NCBI GenBank assembly: GCA_003001975.1
Contig: PVUG01000013.1
Location: forward strand, 86,938-150,937
Source: Martelella mediterranea
GTDB lineage: Bacteria > Pseudomonadota > Alphaproteobacteria > Rhizobiales > Rhizobiaceae
DNA length: 64,000 bases
Direction of reading: 5' to 3'
Positions 10,684 to 20,134 of the stretch are shown one piece after another. Position numbers and translations under genes: made by a program. Under the pieces are notes generated by a model. The model saw only the letters and a list, made by a program, of their open reading frames with translations, ran no database searches and was not told the DNA's origin. Numbering within the stretch: position 1 is the first letter of the stretch; the number at the start of each line of letters is the position of its first letter.

Positions 10684-10747
10684 TCAAACCTTGATGGGCT
10701 CGAAAGCCCGGCTGAATGGAATGGTAAGCGTCAGGGATGACCGCCGA

Positions 10748-11044
10748 TCAGGCGACAACACCCATGATATCGGCTTCCTTCATGATCAGAAGGTCTTCGC
10801 CGTCGAGCTTGACTTCAGTACCCGACCATTTGCCGAACAGAACGCGGTCGCCGACCTTGACGTCGAGCGCGACAACCTTGCCGCTGTCGTCACGGGCGCC
10901 GGAACCGACGGCGACGATTTCGCCTTCCTGCGGCTTTTCCTTGGCGGTGTCGGGAATGATGATGCCGCCCTTGGTCTTTTCTTCGGACTCAACACGACGT
11001 ACGACAACGCGGTCGTGCAGGGGGCGGAAAGAAATGCTTGCCAT
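10748..11044 (-). CDS. groES: Co-chaperonin GroES (10 kDa)
   Basis: This 98-residue co-chaperonin forms the heptameric lid on the GroEL ring. The sequence [12 protein letters not shown] at the N-terminus, the mobile loop region [14 protein letters not shown] at about residues 18-32, and [15 protein letters not shown] are diagnostic. It is the first gene of the operon, with a leader of about 60 bases from the CIRCE element to the start codon. Confidence 0.99.
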   Translation of the reverse strand: MASISFRPLHDRVVVRRVESEEKTKGGIIIPDTAKEKPQEGEIVAVGSGARDDSGKVVALDVKVGDRVLFGKWSGTEVKLDGEDLLIMKEADIMGVVA

Positions 11045-11106
11045 TGTCTATACCCTCGATCAAATGACACTCGCAGCCGGCATGTGCCGGCGGCCTGGAT
11101 ATGGTG

Positions 11107-11133
11107 TTAGCACTCTCCTGTGTTGAGTGCTAA
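11107..11133 (-). promoter_or_regulatory. CIRCE operator for HrcA
   Basis: TTAGCACTC (11107-11115), nine spacer bases and GAGTGCTAA (11125-11133) match the CIRCE consensus exactly, with no mismatch. It lies between the groES promoter and its start codon, over or just after the transcription start, where bound HrcA repressor blocks transcription until heat stress. The hrcA gene is not in this window. Confidence 0.97.
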
Positions 11134-11140
11134 TGGCGGA

Positions 11141-11169
11141 CATTTAGGCAGGGGGTGACTGAGTGTCAA
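11141..11169 (-). promoter_or_regulatory. groESL promoter
   Basis: On the minus strand TTGACA (11169-11164) and TAAATG (11146-11141) are separated by 17 bases. Extended to CTTGACA and CCTAAATG this also resembles the alphaproteobacterial RpoH (sigma-32) promoter, so dual heat control by RpoH and HrcA is plausible. The start point would fall at the edge of the CIRCE element. Confidence 0.65.
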
Positions 11170-11300
11170 GAAATTGGCGAAAGATTTTTTGCCAGTACCG
11201 GTGAAGGGGGGCGCCGGTGAGGGCGGCACGTCGTTTTCACAAAGCCTTCGTATCATCGCGATAGATGCAACGAAACCTCTATCTGTAATGCGGGGATATT

Positions 11301-12623
11301 GTGGCGCGTGGCATGGCGGATGTAACCGGCCCCTCCTTTCGTGAATTTCTCGCGGTGTTTTTCCGCATCGGCATGCTGTCGTTCGGCGGCCCTGCCGGTC
11401 AGATCGCATTGATGCACCGCATCGTGGTCGATGAAAAACGCTGGATCGGTGAAAGCCGGTATCTGCATGCGCTCAACTACTGCATGCTGTTGCCCGGCCC
11501 GGAGGCCCAGCAACTCGCGACCTATCTCGGCTGGCTGCTTTATGGCGTCCGTGGCGGCGTTGTCGCGGGTATTCTGTTTGTGGTGCCGGGGCTTGTCGTC
11601 ATCATCGCGCTGGCGCTGGCCTATGCCTTTTTTGCCGATACCGGCTGGCTTCAGTCCGTTTTTCTGGGTCTCAAGGCCGCCGTGCTGGCCATTGTCGCGC
11701 AGGCATTGTGGCGCATGGCGAAAAAGTCGCTGAAGGGGCCGCGTTATGCCGGTTTCGCATGTCTGGCGTTTTTGGCGCTTTTCGTTTTCGGTATTCCGTT
11801 TCCGCTGGTTATTCTGTTTGCCGCGCTTGGCGGGTATCTGCTGCTGCAGGCCGAAATCGCGGACGCTGATGATGAAGATACGGTGGCAACGCGCGATGGC
11901 GGTCACGGGTGGCGCGCCCTTGCAAGCGTTGTCGTCTGGGTGCTCGTCTGGCTTGCACCGCTGGGCATTTTCATGGTTGTCGGCGGCGGCACTCTGGCCG
12001 AAATCTTCACATTCTTTGTGAAAATCGCGGTCTTTTCCTTCGGTGGCGCCTATGCGGTTCTGTCCTATGTGGCGCAGGAAGCGGTCAACACCTATCACTG
12101 GCTGACCCCGGCTGAAATGCTGGACGGTCTGGCTTTGGCGGAAACGACGCCAGGGCCGCTGGTGCTGGTGCTTTCTTTCGTCGGCTTTCTGGCGGCCTTC
12201 GGCGCGCCGGTTTTCGGCAGTGCTGTCCTTTCCGGTATTCTCGGGGCGCTTTTGACGGCGTGGGCGATTTTCGTGCCGAGCTTCGTCTTCATCTTTGCCG
12301 GCGCTCCCTATGTCGAAAGCGTGCGGAAGAAACCGGCGCTATCCGGTGCTCTTGCCGGCATCGGCGCTGCTACGGTCGGCGTCATTGCCAATCTGACGTT
12401 CTGGTTTGCCCTTCACGTGCTTTTCCCGTCCGTCGGCCGTATTGAATTATTTGCTTTTCATCCGTTCCTCGATGCCGCTCTGGTGTGGCCTCAGTGGCAA
12501 AGCCTCAGCCTGTCATCGCTGGCAATCGCCGTTGCCGGCGGTGTTGCTGTTTTCCGGTTTCGCCTTGGCGTCATCCCGCTGCTTCTGGCGGCGGGCGTTG
12601 CGGGGCTTGCCATCGGCGCGTGA
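11301..12623 (+). CDS. chrA: Chromate transporter, long-chain ChrA
   Basis: This 440-residue inner-membrane protein of the CHR family is predicted to export chromate using proton motive force. Two homologous CHR domains follow each other: the first (residues about 12-190) has FGGPAGQIALMHR and the PGPEAQQLA motif, the second (about 215-435) has FGGAYAVLSYVAQE and TTPGPLVLV. This tandem layout is the long-chain ChrA type. The start is GTG at 11301 with GGGG eight bases upstream; ATG at 11313 is an alternative. No chrB or other metal gene is adjacent, so actual chromate resistance is not shown. Confidence 0.92.
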   Translation: MARGMADVTGPSFREFLAVFFRIGMLSFGGPAGQIALMHRIVVDEKRWIGESRYLHALNYCMLLPGPEAQQLATYLGWLLYGVRGGVVAGILFVVPGLVVIIALALAYAFFADTGWLQSVFLGLKAAVLAIVAQALWRMAKKSLKGPRYAGFACLAFLALFVFGIPFPLVILFAALGGYLLLQAEIADADDEDTVATRDGGHGWRALASVVVWVLVWLAPLGIFMVVGGGTLAEIFTFFVKIAVFSFGGAYAVLSYVAQEAVNTYHWLTPAEMLDGLALAETTPGPLVLVLSFVGFLAAFGAPVFGSAVLSGILGALLTAWAIFVPSFVFIFAGAPYVESVRKKPALSGALAGIGAATVGVIANLTFWFALHVLFPSVGRIELFAFHPFLDAALVWPQWQSLSLSSLAIAVAGGVAVFRFRLGVIPLLLAAGVAGLAIGA

Positions 12624-12677
12624 TTGTGACCTTTTGTGCGCGCCCGCCCGACTGCATTCTTATCAATGAGGATATTC

Positions 12678-13526
12678 ATGGCCAGATCCATTCCCGCGCT
12701 CAGCGCCGTTTACGATGCCTATGACGTCATACTGTGCGATGTCTGGGGCGTTTTGCACAATGGCGTTGCCTCTTTCGATGCGGCGAAGAAAGCGCTGGCT
12801 GATGCCCGGGCCGCAGGCAAGACCGTCATTCTGCTGACCAATTCGCCGCGCCTTTCCCCTGCGGTTTCAAAACAGCTGGTCAACCTTGGCGTCACGGATG
12901 CCGCCTATGACGGTATTGTCACATCCGGCGATGTGACCAAGAAGATCGTCAGCGAAGGGCCGCGCAAGCTTTTCTTCCTCGGGCCGGAGCGCGATATCGG
13001 TCTTGTCAGCGAAACCGGCGTTGAACTGGTTGAGGCGGAAGAGGCAGAAAGCATCCTTTGCACCGGCCTTTTCGACGACGAGACGGAAACGCCGGAGGAT
13101 TACCGCGACATGCTGAGCGGGTTTGCCGCGCGCGGCCTGCCGCTCGTCTGCGCCAATCCGGACCTGATCGTCACACGCGGCGATCGCCTCATTCCCTGCG
13201 CCGGCGCTCTTGCCGCGCTTTATGAGGAGCTTGGCGGCACCACGCTGATTGCCGGAAAACCGCATCAGCCGATTTACGACGCGGCGCTGGAAAAGGCCCG
13301 CACGCTTCTCGGCGATGTCGACAAGGCGCGCATTCTGGCCATTGGCGACGGCATGCCGACCGATGTTCTGGGCGCCATGAATTACGGTCTCGACCTGCTT
13401 TATATCGCCGAGGGCATTCATGCCGCCGATTATACCAGGGAGGGCACCGTTGACGAAGCGTTGCTGAAACGCTTCTTGACGGACAAGGGCGCAACCCCGA
13501 AATACTGGATGCCGGATCTGGCCTGA
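12678..13526 (+). CDS. HAD-superfamily class IIA hydrolase (TIGR01459 type)
   Basis: This is a 282-residue HAD phosphatase-like protein related to NagD. Motif I is DVWGVLHNG with nucleophile Asp21, but the second residue of the usual DxD is Trp23, as is characteristic of the TIGR01459 subgroup. Motif II is LLTNSP, the motif III lysine is in AGKPHQPIYD, and motif IV is GDGMPTDVLGA. The replacement of the acid/base aspartate leaves phosphatase activity uncertain. It sits 32 bases upstream of ribF on the same strand and is probably cotranscribed with it; a role linked to flavin or nucleotide phosphate is speculation. The ATG at 12678 follows GAGGA. Confidence 0.85.
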   Translation: MARSIPALSAVYDAYDVILCDVWGVLHNGVASFDAAKKALADARAAGKTVILLTNSPRLSPAVSKQLVNLGVTDAAYDGIVTSGDVTKKIVSEGPRKLFFLGPERDIGLVSETGVELVEAEEAESILCTGLFDDETETPEDYRDMLSGFAARGLPLVCANPDLIVTRGDRLIPCAGALAALYEELGGTTLIAGKPHQPIYDAALEKARTLLGDVDKARILAIGDGMPTDVLGAMNYGLDLLYIAEGIHAADYTREGTVDEALLKRFLTDKGATPKYWMPDLA

Positions 13527-13558
13527 GACGGCCATCGACATCCATCTGGACCTGAGCA

Positions 13559-14539
13559 ATGACGGTATTTCATCGTAACGAATTTCTGGAACCCCTCCCT
13601 TCCGAACTGAAGGGGGGCGTTGTCGCCATCGGCAATTTCGACGGTGTCCATCGCGGACACCAGAGCGTGCTGGAGCGGGCGCGGGATATCGCAACCGAGC
13701 GCGGCGTGCCGGCGCTGGTGCTGACATTCGAGCCGCATCCGCGCACGGTGTTCAATCCGCAGGCGCCGGTTTTCCGCCTGACGCCCGCGCCGATGAAGGC
13801 GAAGCTGCTGGAGGCGATGGGCTATCACGCCGTGATCGAATATCCCTTCGACAAGACGTTCTCGCAGCGCTCGCCGGAAGAATTCGTCACCACGGTCCTC
13901 GTCGACTGGCTGGGGGCAAGCGAAGTGGTGACCGGGTTCGACTTCCATTTTGGCCGCAACCGCGAAGGCGGTCCGGCCTATCTGATGCAGGCGGGAAAAC
14001 GCTTCGATTTCGGCGTCACGCTGATGGATGCATTTCGCGACGAAAATGCCGATGTCGTCTCCTCGAGCCGTATCCGCGACCTGTTGAGCCGCGGCGAGGT
14101 GGTCGAGGCCTCCGGTCTTCTGGGCTATCGCTATACGGTGAGCGGTGAAGTCATTCACGGCGAAAAGCTTGGCCGGACGCTGGGTTTTCCGACGGCCAAC
14201 ATGGCCTTCGATCCGCATGCCAAGCTGCGGCCCGGCATTTACGCGGTCCGCTATCGCCGGCCATGCGGCACGCTGCATGACGGCGTCGCAAGCTTTGGTC
14301 GCCGGCCGACCGTTGTCGAGGACGGGCGCCCGCTGCTCGAGACCTATATTTTCGACTTCAAGGGCGATCTTTACGGCGAAACCGGTGCTGTCTCCCTGTT
14401 CGGCCGGCTGCGCGACGAGTTGAAATTCGATGGTCTCGAAGCCCTCGTGGCCCAGATGCATCGCGATGCCGATCAGGCCAAGGCGCTGCTGTCGTCGGTC
14501 CAGCCGTTCTCGCCGCTGGATGCGAAGATCGCGTTTTAG
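13559..14539 (+). CDS. ribF: Bifunctional riboflavin kinase / FAD synthetase
   Basis: This 326-residue enzyme converts riboflavin to FMN and then to FAD. The N-terminal adenylyltransferase domain has IGNFDGVHRGHQ (residues about 23-34), with the nucleotidyl-transferase HxGH-like motif, and the second motif SSSRIRDLL. The C-terminal kinase domain carries GEKLGRTLGFPTANM and FGRRPTV. In many bacteria ribF precedes ileS; here two sulfur-transporter genes separate them. The FAD is used by several enzymes in this window, including sarcosine oxidase. Confidence 0.97.
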   Translation: MTVFHRNEFLEPLPSELKGGVVAIGNFDGVHRGHQSVLERARDIATERGVPALVLTFEPHPRTVFNPQAPVFRLTPAPMKAKLLEAMGYHAVIEYPFDKTFSQRSPEEFVTTVLVDWLGASEVVTGFDFHFGRNREGGPAYLMQAGKRFDFGVTLMDAFRDENADVVSSSRIRDLLSRGEVVEASGLLGYRYTVSGEVIHGEKLGRTLGFPTANMAFDPHAKLRPGIYAVRYRRPCGTLHDGVASFGRRPTVVEDGRPLLETYIFDFKGDLYGETGAVSLFGRLRDELKFDGLEALVAQMHRDADQAKALLSSVQPFSPLDAKIAF

Positions 14540-14729
14540 TCAAATCCGGCATGGGTTTGCCCTGCTTGCCTGCCGGATGCCCCGGCAGTAGTCGGATTTT
14601 CTCATTATATCTTCATAAATGCGAAAATTTGTCTGTTTGAATGTGCGTTGTTTGACTTATATCCAGGCCGGCAATGCGAACCGGTTTAGACCGGTCGTGC
14701 ATTGATTGCGAAAGTTTCGAGGTCCTCCC

Positions 14730-15146
14730 ATGACTGAATTCACCCCTCTGATGTCGTTTTCCGGCGGTCTTCTGATCGGGCTGTCGGCTGTGCTGCTCAT
14801 GTTTTCATGGGGCCGGATTGCTGGAATGACGGGCATTCTCGGCGGTCTGCTGCCGCCGTTCAACCGTGACCTTGCCTGGAAGTCCTGCTTCATCGCCGGC
14901 GCCATTGTCGTCGCTTTGCTGTTTCGTCTGTTCGGCGGCGCGGTTGCCTATGATATGCCGGTTTCTACGGCGGCGATCATTGTCGGCGGCGTGATCACCG
15001 GTATCGGCGTGACCTACGGTTCGGGCTGCACATCGGGGCATGGCGTGTGCGGGCTTGCCCGCTTTTCCCGTCGTTCGGCCGTGGCGGTGCTCTCTTTCAT
15101 GAGCTTCGCCTTTCTGACCGTGTTTGTTATCCGCCATCTTCTGTGA
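14730..15146 (+). CDS. YeeE/YedE family half-transporter, N-type
   Basis: This is a small membrane protein of 138 residues with about four hydrophobic segments and the conserved cysteine motif TYGSGCTSGHGVCGLARFSRRS. The YeeE/YedE family includes a thiosulfate transporter in which such cysteines pass the substrate through the membrane. The gene corresponds to one half of full-length YeeE; the next gene supplies the other half. The ATG at 14730 is preceded by GAGGTCC. A sulfide- or thiosulfate-responsive role is known for similar pairs beside BigR-type regulators, but no such regulator is adjacent here. The preceding gap (14540-14729) is AT-rich at 14595-14665 and probably holds the promoter. 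Confidence 0.85.
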   Translation: MTEFTPLMSFSGGLLIGLSAVLLMFSWGRIAGMTGILGGLLPPFNRDLAWKSCFIAGAIVVALLFRLFGGAVAYDMPVSTAAIIVGGVITGIGVTYGSGCTSGHGVCGLARFSRRSAVAVLSFMSFAFLTVFVIRHLL

Positions 15147-15158
15147 ATGGAAATCGTG

Positions 15159-15614
15159 ATGCGTTATCTGGTTGCAGCCGTCATCGGCGCGATCTTCGGT
15201 CTCGGGATCGTCATATCGGGCATGGCCGATCCCGCCAAGGTGCTTAATTTCTTCGATCTGTTCGGCACGTTCGACCCGAGCCTTGCTTTCGTTCTGGCGG
15301 GCGCGCTCTGCGTTGCCGTTCCCGGTTATTTCCTGATTTTCAGGGCCCGCAACAAGCCGGTCTTCGATCATGAATTCCGTCTTCCGGGAACACGGAAGAT
15401 CGATGCGAAACTGGTTGCAGGCTCTGCGGTCTTCGGCATCGGCTGGGGGATTGCCGGTTTCTGCCCGGGGGCGGCTATTCCGACACTGGGGCTTGGCCAC
15501 ATGTCGACGGTCATCTTCGTTGTTGCGCTTCTGGCCGGGATTTCCGTCGCCCGGTTGCTGCAAAACTTCAAACTGCCATCCTCTTCGGCCAGGCCTTTGC
15601 CGCACAAGCCGTAA
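15159..15614 (+). CDS. YeeE/YedE family half-transporter, C-type (DUF6691-like)
   Basis: This is the second half of the split sulfur transporter: 151 residues, mostly hydrophobic, with GIVISGMADPAKVLNF near the start and the cysteine motif WGIAGFCPGAAIPTLGLG near residue 100. The start at 15159 gives a natural MRYLVAAVIGA membrane start and has GGAAA upstream; an ATG at 15147 immediately after the previous stop is also possible. The two genes are effectively touching, so they are cotranscribed and their products probably form one pore. Confidence 0.83.
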   Translation: MRYLVAAVIGAIFGLGIVISGMADPAKVLNFFDLFGTFDPSLAFVLAGALCVAVPGYFLIFRARNKPVFDHEFRLPGTRKIDAKLVAGSAVFGIGWGIAGFCPGAAIPTLGLGHMSTVIFVVALLAGISVARLLQNFKLPSSSARPLPHKP

Positions 15615-15621
15615 AACATGT

Positions 15622-15657
15622 GAGGGCGCGGGCAGATTCTTGGCGCCCGCCCTCTTT
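15622..15657 (+). terminator. Probable terminator after YeeE pair
   Basis: GAGGGCG (15622-15628) and CGCCCTC (15648-15654) can pair, with additional GC pairing inside, followed by only three T residues. It lies just after the second half-transporter stop. Confidence 0.55.
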
Positions 15658-15874
15658 CCATTTGCGGCAAAACCGCTTAAACAACCGCCGCTATGCTGAA
15701 AAAAGTTCTGGTCGTCATTTTCCGAATTATGAGCCCGGCCCTTTGAGGCGCTCGTGTTGAGCATGCCCGAGGGTCCGGGATTTTGGCGTCCGAGAAGGAT
15801 GCATTTTACCAGTTTTACCTGAACAGTTGCGCGCTGCCTTTATGGTGGCGCTGCCCAGCAGGAATGCACAAGAG

Positions 15875-18775
15875 ATGACCGACAAAAACGACACCGTCGA
15901 CTATTCCGAAACCCTTTATCTGCCGAAAACCGATTTCCCCATGCGTGCGGGCCTTCCCAAGAAGGAACCCGAAATCGTGGCGCGCTGGGAGGAAGTGGGG
16001 CTCTACAAGAAACTGCGCGAAGATGCTGCGGGCCGCGAGAAATTCGTGCTGCACGACGGCCCGCCCTATGCCAACGGCAATATCCATATCGGCCATGCGC
16101 TGAACAAGATCCTGAAGGACGTCATCACCCGTTCGTTCCAGATGCGCGGCTTCGATTCCAACTACGTTCCCGGCTGGGATTGCCACGGCCTGCCGATCGA
16201 GTGGAAGATCGAGGAAGCCTACCGCGCCAAGGGCCAGAACAAGGACGAGGTGCCGATCAACGAATTCCGCCGCGAATGCCGCGAGTTCGCGCAGCACTGG
16301 ATCGACGTGCAGACGGGCGAATTCAAGCGTCTCGGCATCGAGGGCGATTTCGAAAAGCCATACACGACCATGGCCTTCCACGCCGAAGCGCGTATCGCCG
16401 GCGAACTGCTGAAGATCGCCAAGGCCGGCCAGCTTTATCGCGGTTCCAAGCCGGTGATGTGGTCGGTGGTTGAACGCACGGCGCTGGCCGAGGCGGAAGT
16501 CGAATATCACGAGGTTCAGTCGGACACGATCTGGGTGAAGTTCCCGGTTGTCGAAGGCCCCGAAGACCTTATGGGAAGCTTCGTCGTGATCTGGACGACC
16601 ACGCCCTGGACCATCCCCGGCAACCGCGCCGTGTCGTTTTCGTCGCGTTTTGCCTACGGGCTCTACGAGATCACCGAAGCGGCCAATGATTTCGGCCCGC
16701 AGCCGGGCGAGCGCGTGCTCTTTGCCAAGAACCTGGCAGAAGAATGTGCGGCCAAGGCCAAGCTGACGATGAAGCTGGTGCGTGATCTCGATGCGACCGA
16801 ACTTTCCGGCGTTACCTGCACGCATCCGCTGATCGACCTTGGCTACGACTTCAAGGTTCCGCTGCTCGATGGCGATCATGTCACCGATGATGCCGGTACC
16901 GGTTTCGTCCACACCGCGCCCGGTCATGGTCGCGAGGACTTTGATGCATGGATGGAACAGGCCCGCGATCTGGAAGCGCGCGGCATCTCGCCGAAAATCC
17001 CATTCACGGTGGGTGATGATGGTTTCTATACCGAGGAAGCTTATGGTTTCGGCCCAGGTGCCGAAGGCGGCGCAGCCCGCGTCATGGATGACAACGGCAA
17101 GAAGGGCGACGCCAATGAGCGTGTCATCAAGGCGTTGATCGCCGCTGACCGCCTGTTTGCCCGTGGCCGCATCAAGCATGATTATCCGCATTCCTGGCGT
17201 TCGAAAAAGCCGGTGATCTTCCGCAATACGCCGCAGTGGTTCGTATATATGGACCGCGACCTCGGCGATGCGTCGACGCTGCGCTCGCGCGCGCTGTCGG
17301 CCATCGATGACACCCGTTTCGTGCCCGCCGCCGGCAAGAACCGCCTGCGTGGCATGATCGAGACCCGGCCCGACTGGGTGCTTTCGCGTCAGCGTGCTTG
17401 GGGCGTGCCGATCAGCATCTTCTGCGATGCGAAGGGCGAAGTGCTCGTCGATGAGGCCGTCAATGCCCGCATTCTCGAAGCCTTCGAGGCGGAAGGGGCC
17501 GACGCCTGGTTTGCCGAAGGCGCGCGCGAGCGTTTCCTTGGCGAGCGTGCATCGGAAGACTGGGAACAGGTCACCGACATTCTCGATGTCTGGTTCGACT
17601 CAGGCTCGACCCACACCTTCGTTCTGGAAGACCGTCCGGACCTGAAATGGCCGGCCGATGTCTATCTCGAAGGCTCCGACCAGCATCGCGGCTGGTTCCA
17701 TTCCTCGCTGCTGGAAGGCTGCGTCACGCGCGGTCGTGCGCCCTACAACGCCGTCGTCACCCATGGCTTCACCATGGACGAAAAGGGTCGCAAACAGTCG
17801 AAATCGCTGGGCAACCAGGTCTTCCCGCAGGATGTGATGGCAAAATCCGGCGCCGATATCCTGCGTCTGTGGGTGATGACCACGGATTACTGGGAAGACC
17901 AGCGTCTGGGTGACACGGTTATCAAGACGAATGTCGATACCTATCGCAAGCTCAGGAACTCGCTGCGCTGGATGCTCGGCACGCTGGCCCATGACGAGGG
18001 CGAGGATATCGCTGCCGCCGACATGCCGGAACTGGAACGGCTGATGCTGCATCGTCTGGCCGAGCTGGATGCACTGGTCCGCAAGGGCTATGACGACTTC
18101 GATTTCAAGAAGATCGCCCGCGCGCTGACGGATTTCGCCAATATCGAGCTGTCGGCCTTCTATTTCGATGTTCGCAAGGATGCGCTTTACTGCGATGCGC
18201 CGTCGAGCATGCGCCGCCGTTCGGCGTTGGTCGTCATCCGCAAGCTGTTCGATTGCCTGGTGACATGGCTTGCGCCGATGCTGCCCTTTACCATGGAAGA
18301 GGCCTGGCTTTCGCGCAATCCGGATGCCGTTTCCGTCCATCTGGCACAGTTCCCGGATGTCTCGGCAGACTGGAAGGACGAGGCGCTTGCCGCCCGCTGG
18401 GCCAAGATCCGCGAAGTCCGCAAGGTCGTCACCGGCGCGCTGGAAATCGAGCGCCGCGAAAAGCGCATCGGTTCCTCGCTGGAGGCCGCACCCGTGGTCT
18501 ATGTCGGCGACAGGGAGCTGCTTGCCTCGCTTGAAGGCCGTGACTTCGAGGAAATCTGCATCACCTCGGCCATCACGGTGAAGGAAGGCGACGGCCCGGA
18601 AGATGCCTTCCGCCTGCCTGAAGTCGCCGGCGTTGCCGTTGTGCCCGAACTGGCAAGCGGCACCAAATGTGCCCGCTCGTGGAAAATCACCGACGATGTC
18701 GGCTCTGATCCCGATTATCCGGATGTCTCCGCGCGCGACGCTGCAGCCCTCAGGGAGCTTGCAGCCGGGGCCTGA
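15875..18775 (+). CDS. ileS: Isoleucyl-tRNA synthetase
   Basis: This 966-residue class I synthetase charges tRNA-Ile and edits misactivated valine. The HIGH motif is at residues 71-74 ([12 protein letters not shown]), and the KMSKS loop is present as KQSKS at residues 640-644. The CP1 editing domain lies between them, with [10 protein letters not shown] and the [14 protein letters not shown] motif. A C-terminal anticodon-binding helix bundle follows. The start at 15875 is chosen because it begins the conserved protein and has AGGA upstream; an earlier in-frame ATG at 15827 adds a non-conserved leader. A 10-base inverted repeat follows the gene. Confidence 0.98.
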   Translation: MTDKNDTVDYSETLYLPKTDFPMRAGLPKKEPEIVARWEEVGLYKKLREDAAGREKFVLHDGPPYANGNIHIGHALNKILKDVITRSFQMRGFDSNYVPGWDCHGLPIEWKIEEAYRAKGQNKDEVPINEFRRECREFAQHWIDVQTGEFKRLGIEGDFEKPYTTMAFHAEARIAGELLKIAKAGQLYRGSKPVMWSVVERTALAEAEVEYHEVQSDTIWVKFPVVEGPEDLMGSFVVIWTTTPWTIPGNRAVSFSSRFAYGLYEITEAANDFGPQPGERVLFAKNLAEECAAKAKLTMKLVRDLDATELSGVTCTHPLIDLGYDFKVPLLDGDHVTDDAGTGFVHTAPGHGREDFDAWMEQARDLEARGISPKIPFTVGDDGFYTEEAYGFGPGAEGGAARVMDDNGKKGDANERVIKALIAADRLFARGRIKHDYPHSWRSKKPVIFRNTPQWFVYMDRDLGDASTLRSRALSAIDDTRFVPAAGKNRLRGMIETRPDWVLSRQRAWGVPISIFCDAKGEVLVDEAVNARILEAFEAEGADAWFAEGARERFLGERASEDWEQVTDILDVWFDSGSTHTFVLEDRPDLKWPADVYLEGSDQHRGWFHSSLLEGCVTRGRAPYNAVVTHGFTMDEKGRKQSKSLGNQVFPQDVMAKSGADILRLWVMTTDYWEDQRLGDTVIKTNVDTYRKLRNSLRWMLGTLAHDEGEDIAAADMPELERLMLHRLAELDALVRKGYDDFDFKKIARALTDFANIELSAFYFDVRKDALYCDAPSSMRRRSALVVIRKLFDCLVTWLAPMLPFTMEEAWLSRNPDAVSVHLAQFPDVSADWKDEALAARWAKIREVRKVVTGALEIERREKRIGSSLEAAPVVYVGDRELLASLEGRDFEEICITSAITVKEGDGPEDAFRLPEVAGVAVVPELASGTKCARSWKITDDVGSDPDYPDVSARDAAALRELAAGA

Positions 18776-18784
18776 TCGATAATG

Positions 18785-18812
18785 GCAGCCGGGCGCCTCA
18801 TTGCCCGGCTGC
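18785..18812 (+). terminator. Inverted repeat after ileS, terminator-like
   Basis: GCAGCCGGGC (18785-18794) and GCCCGGCTGC (18803-18812) form a perfect 10-base stem with an 8-base loop, 10 bases after the ileS stop. No T-run follows, so it may stabilise the mRNA end or assist termination rather than act alone. Confidence 0.5.
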
Positions 18813-18960
18813 TCCAAGCCCGTTATTCTCCCTGAGAATAATTGCGAAAAGGACAGTTCTACGGTAGGAATGTCGCGTTTTCGCCGGATTTATCGCCGAA
18901 ATATGGCAGATGGCGTAGTGTGAGTGGCGCCAGCGACGCCGAGGAGTGGTTATAGAGCGC

Positions 18961-19626
18961 ATGACTTTTGTTACCCGTTCGATGAAAATTGCGATCGCTC
19001 TTTTGGGCGTGTCCGCGCTCGCATCCTGTGTCAGCGGCCCGACCTATGGCACCGGCAAATCCGCCACCACCCAGCTCGTCGAGGACCTTGGCGAGGCTGT
19101 TCTGGTGATCAATCCCGATGATCCCGACATCACCTATGAGGCACGGCCTGAACTGGTGAAGCCCGGTAAAAGCGTGGCGGGCCGGACCTTGATACCGCCG
19201 CAGAAATCGGTGGCTTCGGCTGATAATCCCAACTGGATCGAATCGCCGGAAGAACAGCGCGAACGGGTCTACCAGGAAGCCGAGGACAACAAGGACAATC
19301 CGTTCTACGAATCGCCGCTTCTGGTGGGCAAGAACCGCGACAACATGACCGAGAAGGAACAGCTCGAAGCCTTCCGCAAGGCGCGCGCCGAAGCCAATAC
19401 GATCGACATCACGCAAAGCCGTTACCTGATCGATCCGCCGGAACAGTATCGTCAGCCGTCCAGTCCGGAAGCGTTGAACGATCTCGGTCAGCCGGAGCGC
19501 GCCAAGGAGCGTCGCCGCCAGAAACTGGCCGAGGGCAAGAACCCCGATCGCTGCTTCCTGTTCCTGAACTGCAAGAGCGGCAAGACGGAAGACTTCCTCG
19601 AATCGTCCAAGAACGCCGGTCAGTAA
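18961..19626 (+). CDS. Hypothetical lipoprotein
   Basis: I do not recognise a functional family. The 221-residue product starts with a short basic region, a hydrophobic stretch MKIAIALLGVSALASC and a lipobox ending at Cys23, so it should be a lipid-anchored periplasmic or outer-membrane protein. The mature part is hydrophilic, rich in Glu, Asp, Lys and Pro, and has two further cysteines near the C-terminus (RCFLFLNCKSG) that could form a disulfide. The start may be ATG 18961 or ATG 18982. It stands 24 bases before a GNAT gene on the same strand and may be cotranscribed. Confidence 0.75.
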   Translation: MTFVTRSMKIAIALLGVSALASCVSGPTYGTGKSATTQLVEDLGEAVLVINPDDPDITYEARPELVKPGKSVAGRTLIPPQKSVASADNPNWIESPEEQRERVYQEAEDNKDNPFYESPLLVGKNRDNMTEKEQLEAFRKARAEANTIDITQSRYLIDPPEQYRQPSSPEALNDLGQPERAKERRRQKLAEGKNPDRCFLFLNCKSGKTEDFLESSKNAGQ

Positions 19627-19650
19627 GCGCGTTTTCATACCGGGGGTATC

Positions 19651-20130
19651 ATGACGTATTCGATCCGTCCGGCGGTGCGTGCCGACGCCGCCACCATCTA
19701 TCGTTTTGTCTGCGAGCTTGCCGAATTCGAAAAGGCGCTGGACAAGGTTGAGACCACCGAAGAGGGCCTCGCCGAGGCGATCTTCGGCGATGGCTCCGTA
19801 ACCGAAGGGCTGATTGCCGAGATCGATGGCAAGCCGGCAGGCTTTGCCGTCTATTATTTCACCTTTTCAACCTGGCAAGGCCGCAACGGCATCTATCTGG
19901 AAGACCTCTATGTGTCGCCGGAATTTCGCGGCGCGGGTCTTGGCAAGGCGCTGATGCGCGCGGTCGCCGATGTTGCGGTTTCGAGGAATTGCGGGCGGAT
20001 GGAATGGAGCGTGCTGGACTGGAATGTCGGTGCGATCCGCGTCTATGACGCCGTGGGCGGCAAGCCGCAGAGCGAATGGATCCGCTACCGGCTGGAAGAC
20101 GAGACGCTGTCGGCCTTTGCCGGGCGTTGA
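19651..20130 (+). CDS. GNAT-family N-acetyltransferase
   Basis: This 159-residue acetyltransferase has one GNAT domain. Acetyl-CoA binding motif A is present as YLEDLYVSPEFRGAGLGKALM, including the RGAGLG pyrophosphate loop, and WSVLDWNVGAIRVYDAVGG is motif B. The pattern is closest to the diamine (spermidine/thialysine) acetyltransferase subgroup, but the substrate is not certain. It follows the lipoprotein gene and converges with tadA, whose stop is 4 bases beyond its own. Confidence 0.85.
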   Translation: MTYSIRPAVRADAATIYRFVCELAEFEKALDKVETTEEGLAEAIFGDGSVTEGLIAEIDGKPAGFAVYYFTFSTWQGRNGIYLEDLYVSPEFRGAGLGKALMRAVADVAVSRNCGRMEWSVLDWNVGAIRVYDAVGGKPQSEWIRYRLEDETLSAFAGR

Positions 20131-20134
20131 GGTT

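Noticed and set aside
15692..15745. Tiny frame of 17 codons (MLKKVLVVIFRIMSPAL) before ileS
   Set aside because: Too short to judge, no convincing ribosome binding site and no known leader peptide for ileS in this group.
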